Positions 1 to 7,012 of a stretch of DNA of 16,716 nucleotides are shown piece after piece. This stretch comes from Acetobacteraceae bacterium. GTDB taxonomy: Bacteria; Pseudomonadota; Alphaproteobacteria; Acetobacterales; Acetobacteraceae. The stretch covers positions 3,860 to 20,575 of the forward strand of contig PKWQ01000412.1 of the NCBI GenBank assembly GCA_003133265.1, given 5' to 3'. The notes beneath the pieces were generated by a model, which was not told where the DNA came from, ran no database searches, and saw only the letters and a program-made list of their open reading frames with translations. How positions within the stretch are numbered: the first letter of the stretch is position 1; every line of letters starts with the position of its first letter. A program made the translations under genes and the position numbers.

Positions 1-226
1 CCGGGCGGATCAGCCCGCCGGACGGCGAGGCCCGCTTGATCTCGGCGATCAGTCCGTAGCCGCCGCGCGCCACCGCGGCCGACAAGGCGCGGGCGAACCC
101 GCGCGGCGGATCGGCGCGGTCGGCGATCTGGCGCTCCAGCGCGGCGATGCTCGTGCTCGCCTTGCGGCGGGCGACTTCCAGCCTGGTGTCGGCGCAGATG
201 CGGGCGAGCGCGTCCGGTTCGGCCAT
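1..226 (-). CDS. trpC: Indole-3-glycerol phosphate synthase, N-terminal part (cut by window edge)
   Basis: This enzyme closes the indole ring, turning 1-(o-carboxyphenylamino)-1-deoxyribulose 5-phosphate into indole-3-glycerol phosphate, the fourth step of tryptophan synthesis in the cytoplasm. Only the first 75 residues are present. They show the family's N-terminal helix region (LEVARRKAS, about residues 16-24) and then the first beta strand with AEIKRASPSGGLI (61-73); the lysine at 64 lies in the strand that carries catalytic and substrate-binding lysines in the family. The start is fixed by a strong Shine-Dalgarno sequence, AAGGAGG, seven bases upstream, which overlaps the stop codon of trpD. 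It is the last visible gene of the ppiD-trpEGDC run. The rest lies outside the window, so integrity cannot be judged. Confidence 0.93.
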   Translation of the reverse strand, partial: MAEPDALARICADTRLEVARRKASTSIAALERQIADRADPPRGFARALSAAVARGGYGLIAEIKRASPSGGLIRP

Positions 227-233
227 GATCGCG

Positions 234-241
234 CCTCCTTA
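234..241 (-). promoter_or_regulatory. Strong Shine-Dalgarno of trpC fused to the trpD stop codon
   Basis: On the minus strand the sequence TAAGGAGG contains the TAA stop of trpD and a near-perfect Shine-Dalgarno for trpC, seven bases before its ATG. A ribosome ending trpD stops on the initiation site of trpC, which favours translational coupling. The overlap is read directly; the coupling is inferred. Confidence 0.8.
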
Positions 242-1249
242 CGCGGTTTCGCGCTTCAGCGTCTCCAGCGCGGCCAGCGCCGCCCCGGAATCCAGCGAGC
301 GCGCCGCTTCCGCCACGCCGGCACGCAGATCGACGGCCCGGCCGGCCACGATCAGCGCGGCGGCGGCGTTCAGCAGCACGGTGTCGCGGTAGGCCCCAGA
401 TGCGCCATCAAACAGCGCCAGCATCGCCGCCGCGTTGGTCTCGGCATCGCCACCACGGATCGCCGCGATCGGCGCGCGCGGCAGGCCGGCATCCTCGGGC
501 GTGACAATAAAGCTGCGAATGGCGCCGTTGGCCAGCGCCACCACCTGGTTCTCGCCAGCGACCGTCAGCTCGTCCAGCCCCTGGCCGTGTACGATCCAGG
601 CCGCCTCGCTGCCCAGCCGCATCAGCGTTTCCGCCATCGGCCGTGCCCAGTCCGCCGAGAACACGCCGGTCAGTTGCCGGCGCACCCGCGCCGGGTTGGC
701 CAGCGGCCCCAGCAGGTTGAAGATCGTGCGCGTGCCCAGTTCCACCCGTGGCCCGGCGGCGTGGCGCAGCGCGGCGTGATGGCGCGGGGCGAACAGGAAA
801 ACGCAGTTGGCCGCGCGCAGCACCGCCGGCAGTCGCTCCAGCGGCACGTCCACATTCACTCCGAGCGCGCTCAGCACGTCCGCCCCGCCGGTGCGCGAGG
901 ACAGCGCCCGGTTGCCGTGCTTGGCCACCGGCACCCCGGCGCCGGCGAGCACGAAGGTCACGGCGGTGGAGACGTTCAGTGTGCCGGCATTGTCGCCGCC
1001 GGTGCCGCAGACGTCGATCGCGCCGTCCGGCGCCTCGATGGCGATCATCCGCGCGCGCATCGCCCGCACCGCGCCGGCGATCTCGGCCACGGTCTCGCCG
1101 CGTACCCGCATCGCCATCAACAGGCCGGCGATCTGCGCCGGTGTCGCCTCGCCGGACATGATGATGCCGAAAGCGTCTTCCGCCTCGGCTTCGGTGAGTG
1201 CCTCGCCGAGTGCGAGACGGGCGAGCACCGGCTTGAGATTGTTGGACAT
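239..1249 (-). CDS. trpD: Anthranilate phosphoribosyltransferase
   Basis: TrpD joins anthranilate to phosphoribosyl pyrophosphate, giving N-(5-phosphoribosyl)-anthranilate, the second step of tryptophan synthesis. The 336-residue length is typical. An N-terminal helical domain (about 1-70) is followed by the phosphoribosyltransferase core: GTGGD at 82-86 (PRPP/Mg binding loop), NVST at 92-95, KHGNRA at 110-115, then SSRTGGADVL, which corresponds to the usual SSKSGSADVL anthranilate/PRPP loop with conservative changes. HHAALRH and the GTRTIFNLLGPLANPA segment near the middle are also family hallmarks. The ATG follows the trpG stop by 15 bases, with only a weak purine-rich stretch before it. 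Its own stop codon overlaps the trpC ribosome binding site. No truncation or frameshift is seen. Confidence 0.97.
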   Translation of the reverse strand: MSNNLKPVLARLALGEALTEAEAEDAFGIIMSGEATPAQIAGLLMAMRVRGETVAEIAGAVRAMRARMIAIEAPDGAIDVCGTGGDNAGTLNVSTAVTFVLAGAGVPVAKHGNRALSSRTGGADVLSALGVNVDVPLERLPAVLRAANCVFLFAPRHHAALRHAAGPRVELGTRTIFNLLGPLANPARVRRQLTGVFSADWARPMAETLMRLGSEAAWIVHGQGLDELTVAGENQVVALANGAIRSFIVTPEDAGLPRAPIAAIRGGDAETNAAAMLALFDGASGAYRDTVLLNAAAALIVAGRAVDLRAGVAEAARSLDSGAALAALETLKRETA

Positions 1250-1264
1250 TCTTTTGTCTTGCGG

Positions 1265-1861
1265 TCAGGCGGCGCGGGCTGGCGCGTTGGCGCCACGCAC
1301 GATCGCCAGGAAGTTGGCGAGCAGCTCGTGGCCATGCTCGCTGGCGATGCTCTCCGGGTGGAACTGCACGCCGAAGATCGGGAAGACGCGGTGGCGCAGC
1401 CCCATGAGGATGCCGTCCTCGGTCCAGGCGGTGGGCACCAGCACCTCCGGCAGCGTCGCGCGCTCCACGATCAGGCTGTGGTAGCGCGTCGCCTGGAACG
1501 GCGAGGGTAGGCCGGCGAAGATGTCGGTCGACTGATGGAACACCCGTGAGACCTTGCCGTGCATCGGCACCGGCGCGCGCTTGACCTCGCCGCCGAACGC
1601 CTGGCCGATGGCCTGATGGCCGAGGCAGACGCCGAGCACCGGGATCTTGCCGGCCGCCGCCGCGACCAGATCGAGGCAGATGCCCGCCTCGTTCGGCGTG
1701 CACGGGCCGGGCGACAGTACGATCGCCTCCGGCTGCAACGCCAGCGCCTCGGCGACCGAGAGCGTGTCGTTGCGCCGCACGTCGCAGGCCGCGCCGACCT
1801 CGCCCAGGAAATGCACGAGGTTGAAGGTGAAGCTGTCGTAGTTGTCGATGAGCAGGATCAT
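1265..1861 (-). CDS. trpG: Anthranilate synthase component II (glutamine amidotransferase)
   Basis: TrpG hydrolyses glutamine and passes ammonia to TrpE for anthranilate formation. The 198-residue protein is a complete class I glutamine amidotransferase. It begins with the hallmark MILLIDNYDSFTFNL, has the oxyanion segment LSPGPCTPNEAG (49-60), the nucleophile Cys79 in GVCLGHQ, and the His168/Glu170 pair in FHPES that completes the triad. HGK at 101-103 and TRYHSL at 125-130 are typical of the anthranilate/aminodeoxychorismate synthase subgroup. It lies 31 bases after trpE and 15 before trpD. A related PabA role, serving folate synthesis, cannot be excluded from sequence alone because some bacteria share one subunit; its place in the trp run makes TrpG the better name. 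Confidence 0.96.
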   Translation of the reverse strand: MILLIDNYDSFTFNLVHFLGEVGAACDVRRNDTLSVAEALALQPEAIVLSPGPCTPNEAGICLDLVAAAAGKIPVLGVCLGHQAIGQAFGGEVKRAPVPMHGKVSRVFHQSTDIFAGLPSPFQATRYHSLIVERATLPEVLVPTAWTEDGILMGLRHRVFPIFGVQFHPESIASEHGHELLANFLAIVRGANAPARAA

Positions 1862-1892
1862 GGGGCCATCCTCATGCGCGGCCGGGGCCGGG

Positions 1893-3413
1893 TCAACGAC
1901 TGCCGGATTTGCCGGCGGCGAAGCGCACGGCTTCCTCGGCGGCGCGGAACAGGGCGCGGGCCTTCTGGCGGGTTTCCTCGTACTCCGCCTCGGGGTCGGA
2001 ATCCGTCACCACGCCGCCGCCGGCCTGGACGTACATAGTACCGTCCTTCACCAGCGCGGTGCGCAGGCCGATGCAGGTGTCCATCGTGCCGTTGGCGGCG
2101 AAATAGCCGATGCAGCCGGCGTAGAAGCCGCGCCGGACCGGCTCCAGCTCCTCGATGATCTCCATCGCGCGGACCTTCGGCGCGCCGGTCAGCGTGCCGG
2201 CGGGGAAGCCGGCGACCAGCGCGTCCAGCGCGTCCAGCCCCGCGCGCAACTGGCCCTGCACGTTGGAGGAGATGTGCATCACATGGCTGAAGCGCTCGAC
2301 GGTGAAGCTCTCCGTCACCTTCACGGTGCCGATCTCCGATACCCGGCCGACATCGTTGCGCCCGAGATCGAGCAGCATCAGATGCTCGGCGCGCTCCTTC
2401 GGATCGGCGAGCAGTTCGGCCTCCAGCGCCCGGTCCTCCTCGGTCGTGGCGCCGCGCCGGCGGGTGCCGGCCAGCGGGCGGATGGTCACGATGTTGTCGC
2501 GCAGCCGCACCAGCACTTCCGGGCTGCTGCCGACCATGGCGAAGTTCTCGAAGTTCAGGAAGAACAGGAACGGTGCGGGATTGATCCGGCGCAGCGCCCG
2601 GTAGAGCGCGAACGGCGGCAGGGCGAACGGCACCGAGAAGCGCTGGCTCGGCACGATCTGGAACGCATCGCCGGCGGCGATGTATTCCTTCGCCTTCAGC
2701 ACCGCCGAAAGGAAGTCCTCCTTGGTGAAGTTCGACGCCGGGGCGGGCAGTGGCGGCAGCGATACGGCGGGGGCCGGATGCGGCAGCGGCCGGTCGAGCG
2801 CCGTCTCGGCGGCGGCGATGGATGCCTGCGCTTCCTCCCACGCCGCCGCGGCGGACAGCTCGGGACGCGGATGCACCGGGGCGGCGAGGGTAAGCTCGTC
2901 GTTCACGTTGTCGAAGATCGCGAACAGGGTCGGCCGGATCAGGATGCCTTCCGGCACGTCCAGGTCGTTGCGGTTCTTGCTCGGCAGGCGCTCCATCTGC
3001 CGGACCATGTCGTAGCCGAGATAGCCGACAAGCCCGCCGGCCATCGGCGGCAGACCCTCCGGCACGTCGAGCTGGGTTTCCGCGATCAGCGCGCGCAGGC
3101 TTGCCAGCGCCGGCCGCTCGTCGGGGACGAAGGCGTGCGGCACCGAGCGCGCGTTGCGGTTGATTTCCGCCCGCCCGTCGCGGCAGCGCCAGATCAGGTC
3201 CGGCGCCATGCCGATGATCGAATAGCGCCCGCGCGCGGCACCGCCCTCGACGCTTTCCAGCAGGAAGGCATTGGGCCGGCCATGCGCCAGCTTGAGAAAG
3301 GCGGCGACCGGCGTTTCCAGGTCCGCGACGCCGCGCGACCAGACCAGGCTGCCGCGCCCTGCATCGTAGGCGGAGCGGAAGGCGGCAAAACCGGGGGGGG
3401 CGGAGACGTTCAT
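1893..3413 (-). CDS. trpE: Anthranilate synthase component I
   Basis: TrpE turns chorismate and ammonia (from TrpG) into anthranilate, the committed and usually feedback-inhibited step of tryptophan synthesis. The 506-residue length fits. The N-terminal domain contains LLESVEGG (51-58), the motif around the tryptophan feedback site in the family, and GRYSIIG (62-68). The chorismate-binding domain (about 225-495) carries IRPLAGTRRRG (311-321), EHLMLLDLGRNDVGRV (343-358), FPAGTLTGAPK (403-413) and AGGGVV (464-469). It is a stand-alone TrpE, not the TrpE-G fusion found in Rhizobiaceae. The ATG lies 28 bases after the ppiD stop. There is no room for a leader peptide or attenuator between the two, so any transcriptional control must act upstream of ppiD or inside it. 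Confidence 0.97.
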   Translation of the reverse strand: MNVSAPPGFAAFRSAYDAGRGSLVWSRGVADLETPVAAFLKLAHGRPNAFLLESVEGGAARGRYSIIGMAPDLIWRCRDGRAEINRNARSVPHAFVPDERPALASLRALIAETQLDVPEGLPPMAGGLVGYLGYDMVRQMERLPSKNRNDLDVPEGILIRPTLFAIFDNVNDELTLAAPVHPRPELSAAAAWEEAQASIAAAETALDRPLPHPAPAVSLPPLPAPASNFTKEDFLSAVLKAKEYIAAGDAFQIVPSQRFSVPFALPPFALYRALRRINPAPFLFFLNFENFAMVGSSPEVLVRLRDNIVTIRPLAGTRRRGATTEEDRALEAELLADPKERAEHLMLLDLGRNDVGRVSEIGTVKVTESFTVERFSHVMHISSNVQGQLRAGLDALDALVAGFPAGTLTGAPKVRAMEIIEELEPVRRGFYAGCIGYFAANGTMDTCIGLRTALVKDGTMYVQAGGGVVTDSDPEAEYEETRQKARALFRAAEEAVRFAAGKSGSR

Positions 3414-3441
3414 GACATGTGGTTCCGCAGGCTGGGGTTCC

Positions 3442-5361
3442 TCACGGCTGGACGAAGCTGTCCAGCACGCTCTGGTTGATCTCCGCGCCGGCCCGCTGAC
3501 GCAGGGCGGAGGCGAAAATCATCTCGATGTCATCGCCGACCGAGCGGGCCAGCGCGTCTCGCAGCCGGTTATAGCCGGCCGGATCGATCTTGGGATCGGG
3601 CGTCGTGACCTGGGCCAGCACCGCGACGGTGAAGCCCTCGGGGGTTTCGACCATGCCGGGCTCGCCCTGCTTCAGGCCGAACACCATCTGCTGCACCTCG
3701 GGCGCCACGTCGCCGGCGGCGGCGCGGTTCATCGGCACGGTATGGCGCACGGTCGCCCCGGCGATGGTGGCGGCATCGGCCAGCGACTGCCCGGCCTTCA
3801 CCGCGCCCAGCAGCTTCGCCGCCGCCTGCTCGGCGGTCTTGCGCACCTGATCGCTCCTGATGTCGTCGATCACGCGGGCCCGCACCGTCTCGAACGGGCG
3901 CAGCGCCGGGGGCACGATGTCCTCGACGGTGGCGGCGTAGTAGGCGCTGCCATGGCCCTGGGGCAGCTGTACTTCCTGCAACCGTGCCGGGTCGCCCTTG
4001 CGCATCTGGAAGACGCTGGCGATCAGCGGCGCCTTCACGTCGTCCCCGCCGGGGATCGGCGCCGGCGTTCCGTCGGGCGTGTTGCCCGTCGCGTCCAGGG
4101 TGCCGGCGGCACCGTCGAGTCCCAGATCCGACGGCAGTTCGTCGAGGCTCGCGCCGGAGGCCAGGATGTTGTCCATCTTGTTGGCGCGGTCGTAGATCAG
4201 GTCGGCGGCCTTGTCCGCCAGCAGCTTGTCGCGCAGCTCGGGCTTCAGGGCCTCGAACGCCGGATTGTTGCCCGGCACGATCTTGGTCACGCGCACCACG
4301 AACCAGCCGAGCGCGCTCTTGCCCGGGCCGCTGACCGTCTCCGGCGCGGCGGCGAACACCGCCTGGCCCAGTTCGGGGGCCGGAAATTCCTGCTCGGTCG
4401 CGTCCGCCATCTCCACCGCGGCGGCGCCCTCGGTCTTGGCCTTCTCCTGCATCGCCGCCCAGATCGACCCGCCCTCGGCCGCGCCCGCGCGCCAGGCCGT
4501 TGCCAGCGCCTCGGCCTTCGCCTGGTCCTGCACCGTGATCACCTGCACCGACCGCTTGGCCGGCGTGACGTACTCCGCCTTGTGCTGCTCGTAGCTGGCG
4601 CGCAGTTCTTCGTCGGTGACGGCGATGTCCTTGGCCAGCGTCGCCGGCGACAGGATCGCGGCCTTGATCCGGCGATATTCCGACGTGCTGTAGCTGTCGG
4701 GATGGTTGTCGTACCAGCGATGCTGCGCCGCCTCGTCCGGCGCGGCCGGCGCGGGGACGGCGGCGAGGGCGAATTCCACCACATCGGCCGAGCGCTGCTC
4801 GTTCTGATACGCGAATACCTGCTGGCTCAGGATGCCGGGGGTGGCGATGCCGGCACGTAGCGAGCCCAGCAACTGGCGTTGCGCCAGGTCGCCGCGCAGC
4901 AGGTCCAGGAAGCGCCCCTCGTTCAGGTTGTTGGTGGAGAGCGCCGCCTCGAATGTCCGCCGGTCGAACTGCCCGGACGGGCCACGGAACGCCGGCATCT
5001 CGTAGACCGCCTGGCGCAGCGCCGCATCGGGAACGGTGATGTGCAGCCGGGCGATCTCCTGGCCGATGGCGGCTTGGCCGATCAGCTGCTCCAGCGCCTG
5101 ACGCGCCATGGCGCGCTTGAGCTCCAACGACGGCTCCTGTCCCGCCGGCATCGTCTGCGTCAGCCGGTTCATCTGCTGGCGATAGGCGGCGTCGAGTTCC
5201 GGAATCTCGATGGCGCGGTCGCCGATCTTGGCGACCCAGGTCGGCGAGCCGATCTGGTGCACCACGTCGCCGATGCCCCACATGGCGAACGAGGCCACGA
5301 GGATCAGGAAGAATCCTCGCACGACCCATGTGCTGAGATAGGAACGGAAAGCGGAGATCAT
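3442..5361 (-). CDS. ppiD: PpiD/SurA-type periplasmic folding factor with degenerate parvulin domain
   Basis: This 639-residue protein is an inner-membrane-anchored chaperone of the PpiD family, which faces the periplasm near the Sec translocon and assists newly exported proteins. One membrane segment follows a short cytoplasmic start (about residues 12-30: WVVRGFFLILVASFAMWGI). Next come a SurA_N-like helical chaperone region (about 45-165, with IEIPELDAAYRQQMNRL and FDRRTFEAAL), a parvulin-like region (about 240-365), and a long C-terminal part with a second helical segment (485-520). The parvulin region keeps the closing strand GWFVVRVTKI but lacks the usual GGDLG loop, so isomerase activity is doubtful, as is known for E. 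coli PpiD. It is divergent from tpiA and heads the run that continues into trpE. The family call is firm; the client proteins are unknown. Confidence 0.9.
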   Translation of the reverse strand: MISAFRSYLSTWVVRGFFLILVASFAMWGIGDVVHQIGSPTWVAKIGDRAIEIPELDAAYRQQMNRLTQTMPAGQEPSLELKRAMARQALEQLIGQAAIGQEIARLHITVPDAALRQAVYEMPAFRGPSGQFDRRTFEAALSTNNLNEGRFLDLLRGDLAQRQLLGSLRAGIATPGILSQQVFAYQNEQRSADVVEFALAAVPAPAAPDEAAQHRWYDNHPDSYSTSEYRRIKAAILSPATLAKDIAVTDEELRASYEQHKAEYVTPAKRSVQVITVQDQAKAEALATAWRAGAAEGGSIWAAMQEKAKTEGAAAVEMADATEQEFPAPELGQAVFAAAPETVSGPGKSALGWFVVRVTKIVPGNNPAFEALKPELRDKLLADKAADLIYDRANKMDNILASGASLDELPSDLGLDGAAGTLDATGNTPDGTPAPIPGGDDVKAPLIASVFQMRKGDPARLQEVQLPQGHGSAYYAATVEDIVPPALRPFETVRARVIDDIRSDQVRKTAEQAAAKLLGAVKAGQSLADAATIAGATVRHTVPMNRAAAGDVAPEVQQMVFGLKQGEPGMVETPEGFTVAVLAQVTTPDPKIDPAGYNRLRDALARSVGDDIEMIFASALRQRAGAEINQSVLDSFVQP

Positions 5362-5391
5362 CGGCAGGTCCTGTCAGGTGCGGCGCGGCGC

Positions 5392-5421
5392 ACCATACGT
5401 AGCCCCGGGCGGCTTTGCCAA
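5392..5421 (-). promoter_or_regulatory. Candidate sigma70-type promoter of ppiD-trpEGDC
   Basis: On the minus strand TTGGCA (5421-5416) is followed after 18 bases by TATGGT (5397-5392), a five-of-six and a four-of-six match to the housekeeping hexamers. Transcription would begin about 25 bases before the ppiD ATG. The match is by eye only. The -35 box lies on the same bases as the proposed tpiA -35 box on the other strand. Confidence 0.4.
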
Positions 5422-5442
5422 CTTCCGGGTTTGGGCTAGTAG
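5415..5442 (+). promoter_or_regulatory. Candidate sigma70-type promoter of tpiA
   Basis: TTGCCA (5415-5420) is followed after 16 bases by TAGTAG (5437-5442), placing a start about 20 bases before the tpiA ATG. The -10 match is weak, so this is a tentative call that rests mainly on position in the only short divergent spacer. A Shine-Dalgarno-like GGGAGAG (5458-5464) precedes the ATG by five bases. Confidence 0.33.
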
Positions 5443-5469
5443 CGACGGTGTCGCGGTGGGAGAGAAACG

Positions 5470-6207
5470 ATGCGCCAGCTGATCGCCGGAAACTGGAAGA
5501 TGTACGGGCTGACGGAGCAGGCGGCCGGGATCGCCGGGCCGCTGCGCGATGGGGCGGCAGGTTTGTCCTGCGACCTGCTGGTCTGCCCGCCGTTCACCCA
5601 GATCGCTTCCGTCGCCCGCATCCTGGCCGGCTCGCCGGTCGCGGTCGGTGGCCAGGATTGCCATGTGGCGACGCAGGGCGCGCATACCGGGGACATCTCC
5701 GCCGCCATGCTGGCCGATGCCGGCGCCAGCTATGTGATCGTCGGCCATTCCGAGCGCCGGCAGAACCATGGCGAGACCGATGCGCTGGTGCGCGCCAAGA
5801 CCGAGGCGGCGGTGGCCGCCGGCCTGACCCCGATCGTCTGCGTCGGCGAGACCGAGGCCGAGCGGGTCGCCGGGCGGGAGACGGAGGTCGTCGGCGGGCA
5901 GCTTTCCGGCTCGCTGCCGGCGGGTTTTGCCGGCGTGGTCGCCTATGAGCCGGTCTGGGCCATCGGCACCGGCCGCACGCCGACCGAGGCGGATGTCGCC
6001 GCGATGCACGGCTTCATCCGCGCCGCCCTGGTACGCCAGTTGGGCGCGGCGGGCCAGGGGGTCAGTATTCTCTATGGCGGCTCTGTGAAGCCGTCCAACG
6101 CCGCCGCGCTGCTGGCGGTCCCGGAGGTCGGCGGCGCGCTGGTCGGCGGAGCGAGCCTGAATGCCGAGGATTTCCTTGGCATTGCCCGCGCCGCCGTGGC
6201 CGGCTGA
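5470..6207 (+). CDS. tpiA: Triosephosphate isomerase
   Basis: TpiA interconverts dihydroxyacetone phosphate and glyceraldehyde 3-phosphate in the cytoplasm, linking glycolysis, gluconeogenesis and, through glyceraldehyde 3-phosphate, the MEP isoprenoid route served by dxr further on. The 245-residue TIM barrel is complete. It starts with AGNWKM (6-11), carrying Asn8 and catalytic Lys10; has VIVGHSERR (89-97) with the electrophile His93; and AYEPVWAIGTGRTPT (158-172) with the base Glu160 and the mobile loop. LYGGSVKPSNA (201-211) forms the phosphate-binding end. The start is supported by GGGAGAG five bases upstream. In many alphaproteobacteria secG and pyrG follow tpiA; here no gene follows for about 480 bases. 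Confidence 0.98.
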   Translation: MRQLIAGNWKMYGLTEQAAGIAGPLRDGAAGLSCDLLVCPPFTQIASVARILAGSPVAVGGQDCHVATQGAHTGDISAAMLADAGASYVIVGHSERRQNHGETDALVRAKTEAAVAAGLTPIVCVGETEAERVAGRETEVVGGQLSGSLPAGFAGVVAYEPVWAIGTGRTPTEADVAAMHGFIRAALVRQLGAAGQGVSILYGGSVKPSNAAALLAVPEVGGALVGGASLNAEDFLGIARAAVAG

Positions 6208-6222
6208 ATGGCCTGAATGGGC

Positions 6223-6246
6223 GGCCCGCCGGCATCCCGGCGGACC
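6223..6246 (+). terminator. GC-rich hairpin after tpiA, possible terminator
   Basis: CCGCCGG (6226-6232) and CCGGCGG (6237-6243) form a perfect 7-bp stem with a four-base loop, extended by two pairs past one mismatch. It begins 15 bases after the tpiA stop. There is no run of T after it, so it would be a weak or factor-assisted terminator, or an RNA-stabilising 3' end. Confidence 0.45.
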
Positions 6247-6287
6247 GGTAGTGTCTCAGTTTGAAAATACCAAGAATGAGACGGTCC
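6242..6287. repeat. Interrupted inverted repeat around GTCTCA/TGAGAC
   Basis: GTCTCA (6253-6258) is mirrored by TGAGAC (6277-6282), and outside it GGACC (6242-6246) is mirrored by GGTCC (6283-6287), with six unpaired bases on the left arm only. The core between the arms is AT-rich, unlike its surroundings. An element end or a structured RNA are both possible; no second copy is seen in the window. Confidence 0.4.
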
Positions 6288-6301
6288 GGCAGGACAGAAC
6301 A

Positions 6302-6322
6302 GGGCGGGAATGACTCCCGCCC
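6302..6322. repeat. Perfect 8-bp inverted repeat
   Basis: GGGCGGGA (6302-6309) pairs perfectly with TCCCGCCC (6315-6322) around a five-base loop. No T-run follows. It is the third of four inverted repeats in a row after tpiA and may be part of a larger folded transcript. Confidence 0.5.
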
Positions 6323-6331
6323 CGTCCGCCT

Positions 6332-6372
6332 CGTTTGCCGCCTTCTGTAGCTCCAGAAGCAGGCCGCAAACG
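6332..6372. repeat. Two-part stem-loop
   Basis: CGTTTGC (6332-6338) pairs with GCAAACG (6366-6372), and inside it CTTCTG (6342-6347) pairs with CAGAAG (6354-6359) around a six-base loop, with a small internal loop between the two stems. Such a nested fold is more than expected for random sequence of this size and points to a structured RNA or an element end. Its function is unknown. Confidence 0.45.
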
Positions 6373-6689
6373 CTGTACGGTGCTGCCCATGCGCTTACCT
6401 GAAACCGCGCGCCCGGCCGGATCAGCGTGAAGCTGCCCGCGCGGCAAGACCCCTCGCCATCAAGCCGCATCCGGCCGCGTGGCTGCGCGTTCACGCACTC
6501 GTGGCGGGGCTGCATGCAGCTTTATGTTGAATACTGCCAGATGCTCCCCACATCGAGGAACGTTATACCAACGCGTGCAATGGCCGACTCTCGTCGGAGC
6601 GCACATGCTCTTGATAACTCACGCGCTTGCCGCCCTCCGGTGGGGCAGGGTCAACGCGGATTGGTATTGGTTTACAGGAGAATTCATTC

Positions 6690-6938
6690 ATGCGGACGAC
6701 CATTGCGATTGCGGCTGCCCTGGTGCTTGCCACGGCGTCGTACTCTACCGGTTTCGCAAAAAGCGGATCGAATTCGGGTGCATCCCAGGGTTCCCCCGGC
6801 CACCAATACCAGACCAATGGCGCTGTCAGCGGCACCCATGGTGCGTCGGGCTATGCGCCTGGACAGCAGTACCGCACCAATGGCGCTGTCAGTGGCACCC
6901 ATGGTGCGGCGGGCTATGCGCCTGGGCACACGAAATAA
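6690..6938 (+). CDS. Small predicted exported protein with a 21-residue duplication
   Basis: This is an 82-residue protein with no known function that I can name. Residues 1-23 form a clear signal peptide (MRTT, then an alanine-rich hydrophobic core, with likely cleavage after GFA at 23). The mature part is about 59 residues, rich in Gly, Ser, Ala and Tyr, without cysteine. It contains two nearly identical 21-residue units, each with TNGAVSGTHGA and GYAPG, and ends in GHTK. The start ATG is preferred over an in-frame ATG 63 bases upstream because it has AGGAG (6676-6680) nine bases ahead and begins the signal peptide. Short exported proteins with GASxYAPG-like motifs recur in alphaproteobacteria, in my recollection, but the role is unproven. 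It stands alone, with a strong hairpin after it. Expression is inferred. Confidence 0.72.
   Translation: MRTTIAIAAALVLATASYSTGFAKSGSNSGASQGSPGHQYQTNGAVSGTHGASGYAPGQQYRTNGAVSGTHGAAGYAPGHTK
6801..6926 (+). repeat. 63-bp tandem duplication inside the small exported-protein gene
   Basis: Two adjacent 63-base units (6801-6863 and 6864-6926) differ at only a few positions, including the codons giving HQYQ against QQYR and GAS against GAA. The unit is 21 codons, so gain or loss of a copy would keep the frame. Confidence 0.85.
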
Positions 6939-7012
6939 CCGTGCGCACGCCCGACTCTGGACGGTCGCTGCGGCAGGCCGCTCACCCACGGCTGTTACAC
7001 CACGCGTAGGAA

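Larger units (their letters stand above)
6208..6689. other. Gene-poor stretch after tpiA, rich in inverted repeats
   Basis: No convincing gene is seen in these 480 bases on either strand. The left part (about 6223-6372) holds four inverted repeats in a row, listed separately. The right part (6373-6689) is lower in GC than its surroundings and probably holds the promoter of the small exported-protein gene at 6690, but I see no clear -35/-10 pair. Reading frames of 60-150 codons exist here, but they overlap tpiA or lack a ribosome binding site and a recognisable fold. The stretch may be the worn remains of a mobile element or of lost genes. Confidence 0.6.

Noticed and set aside
1842..3479. Long plus-strand open frame (545 codons) opposite trpE
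   Set aside because: It mirrors trpE codon by codon and has no recognisable domain; it is a shadow.
3412..4860. Long plus-strand open frame (482 codons) opposite ppiD
   Set aside because: Arg/His/Gly-rich antisense translation without a ribosome binding site or domain.
6072..6515. Minus-strand open frame of 147 codons overlapping the end of tpiA
   Set aside because: It runs across the inverted-repeat cluster and into tpiA antisense, with no domain or convincing start. It may include element debris but is not supported as a gene.
6266..6668. TTGGTATT at 6661-6668 and its inverted copy at 6266-6273 as possible ends of one mobile element
   Set aside because: Eight matching bases about 400 bases apart are within chance, the flanks do not match, and no transposase lies between them.
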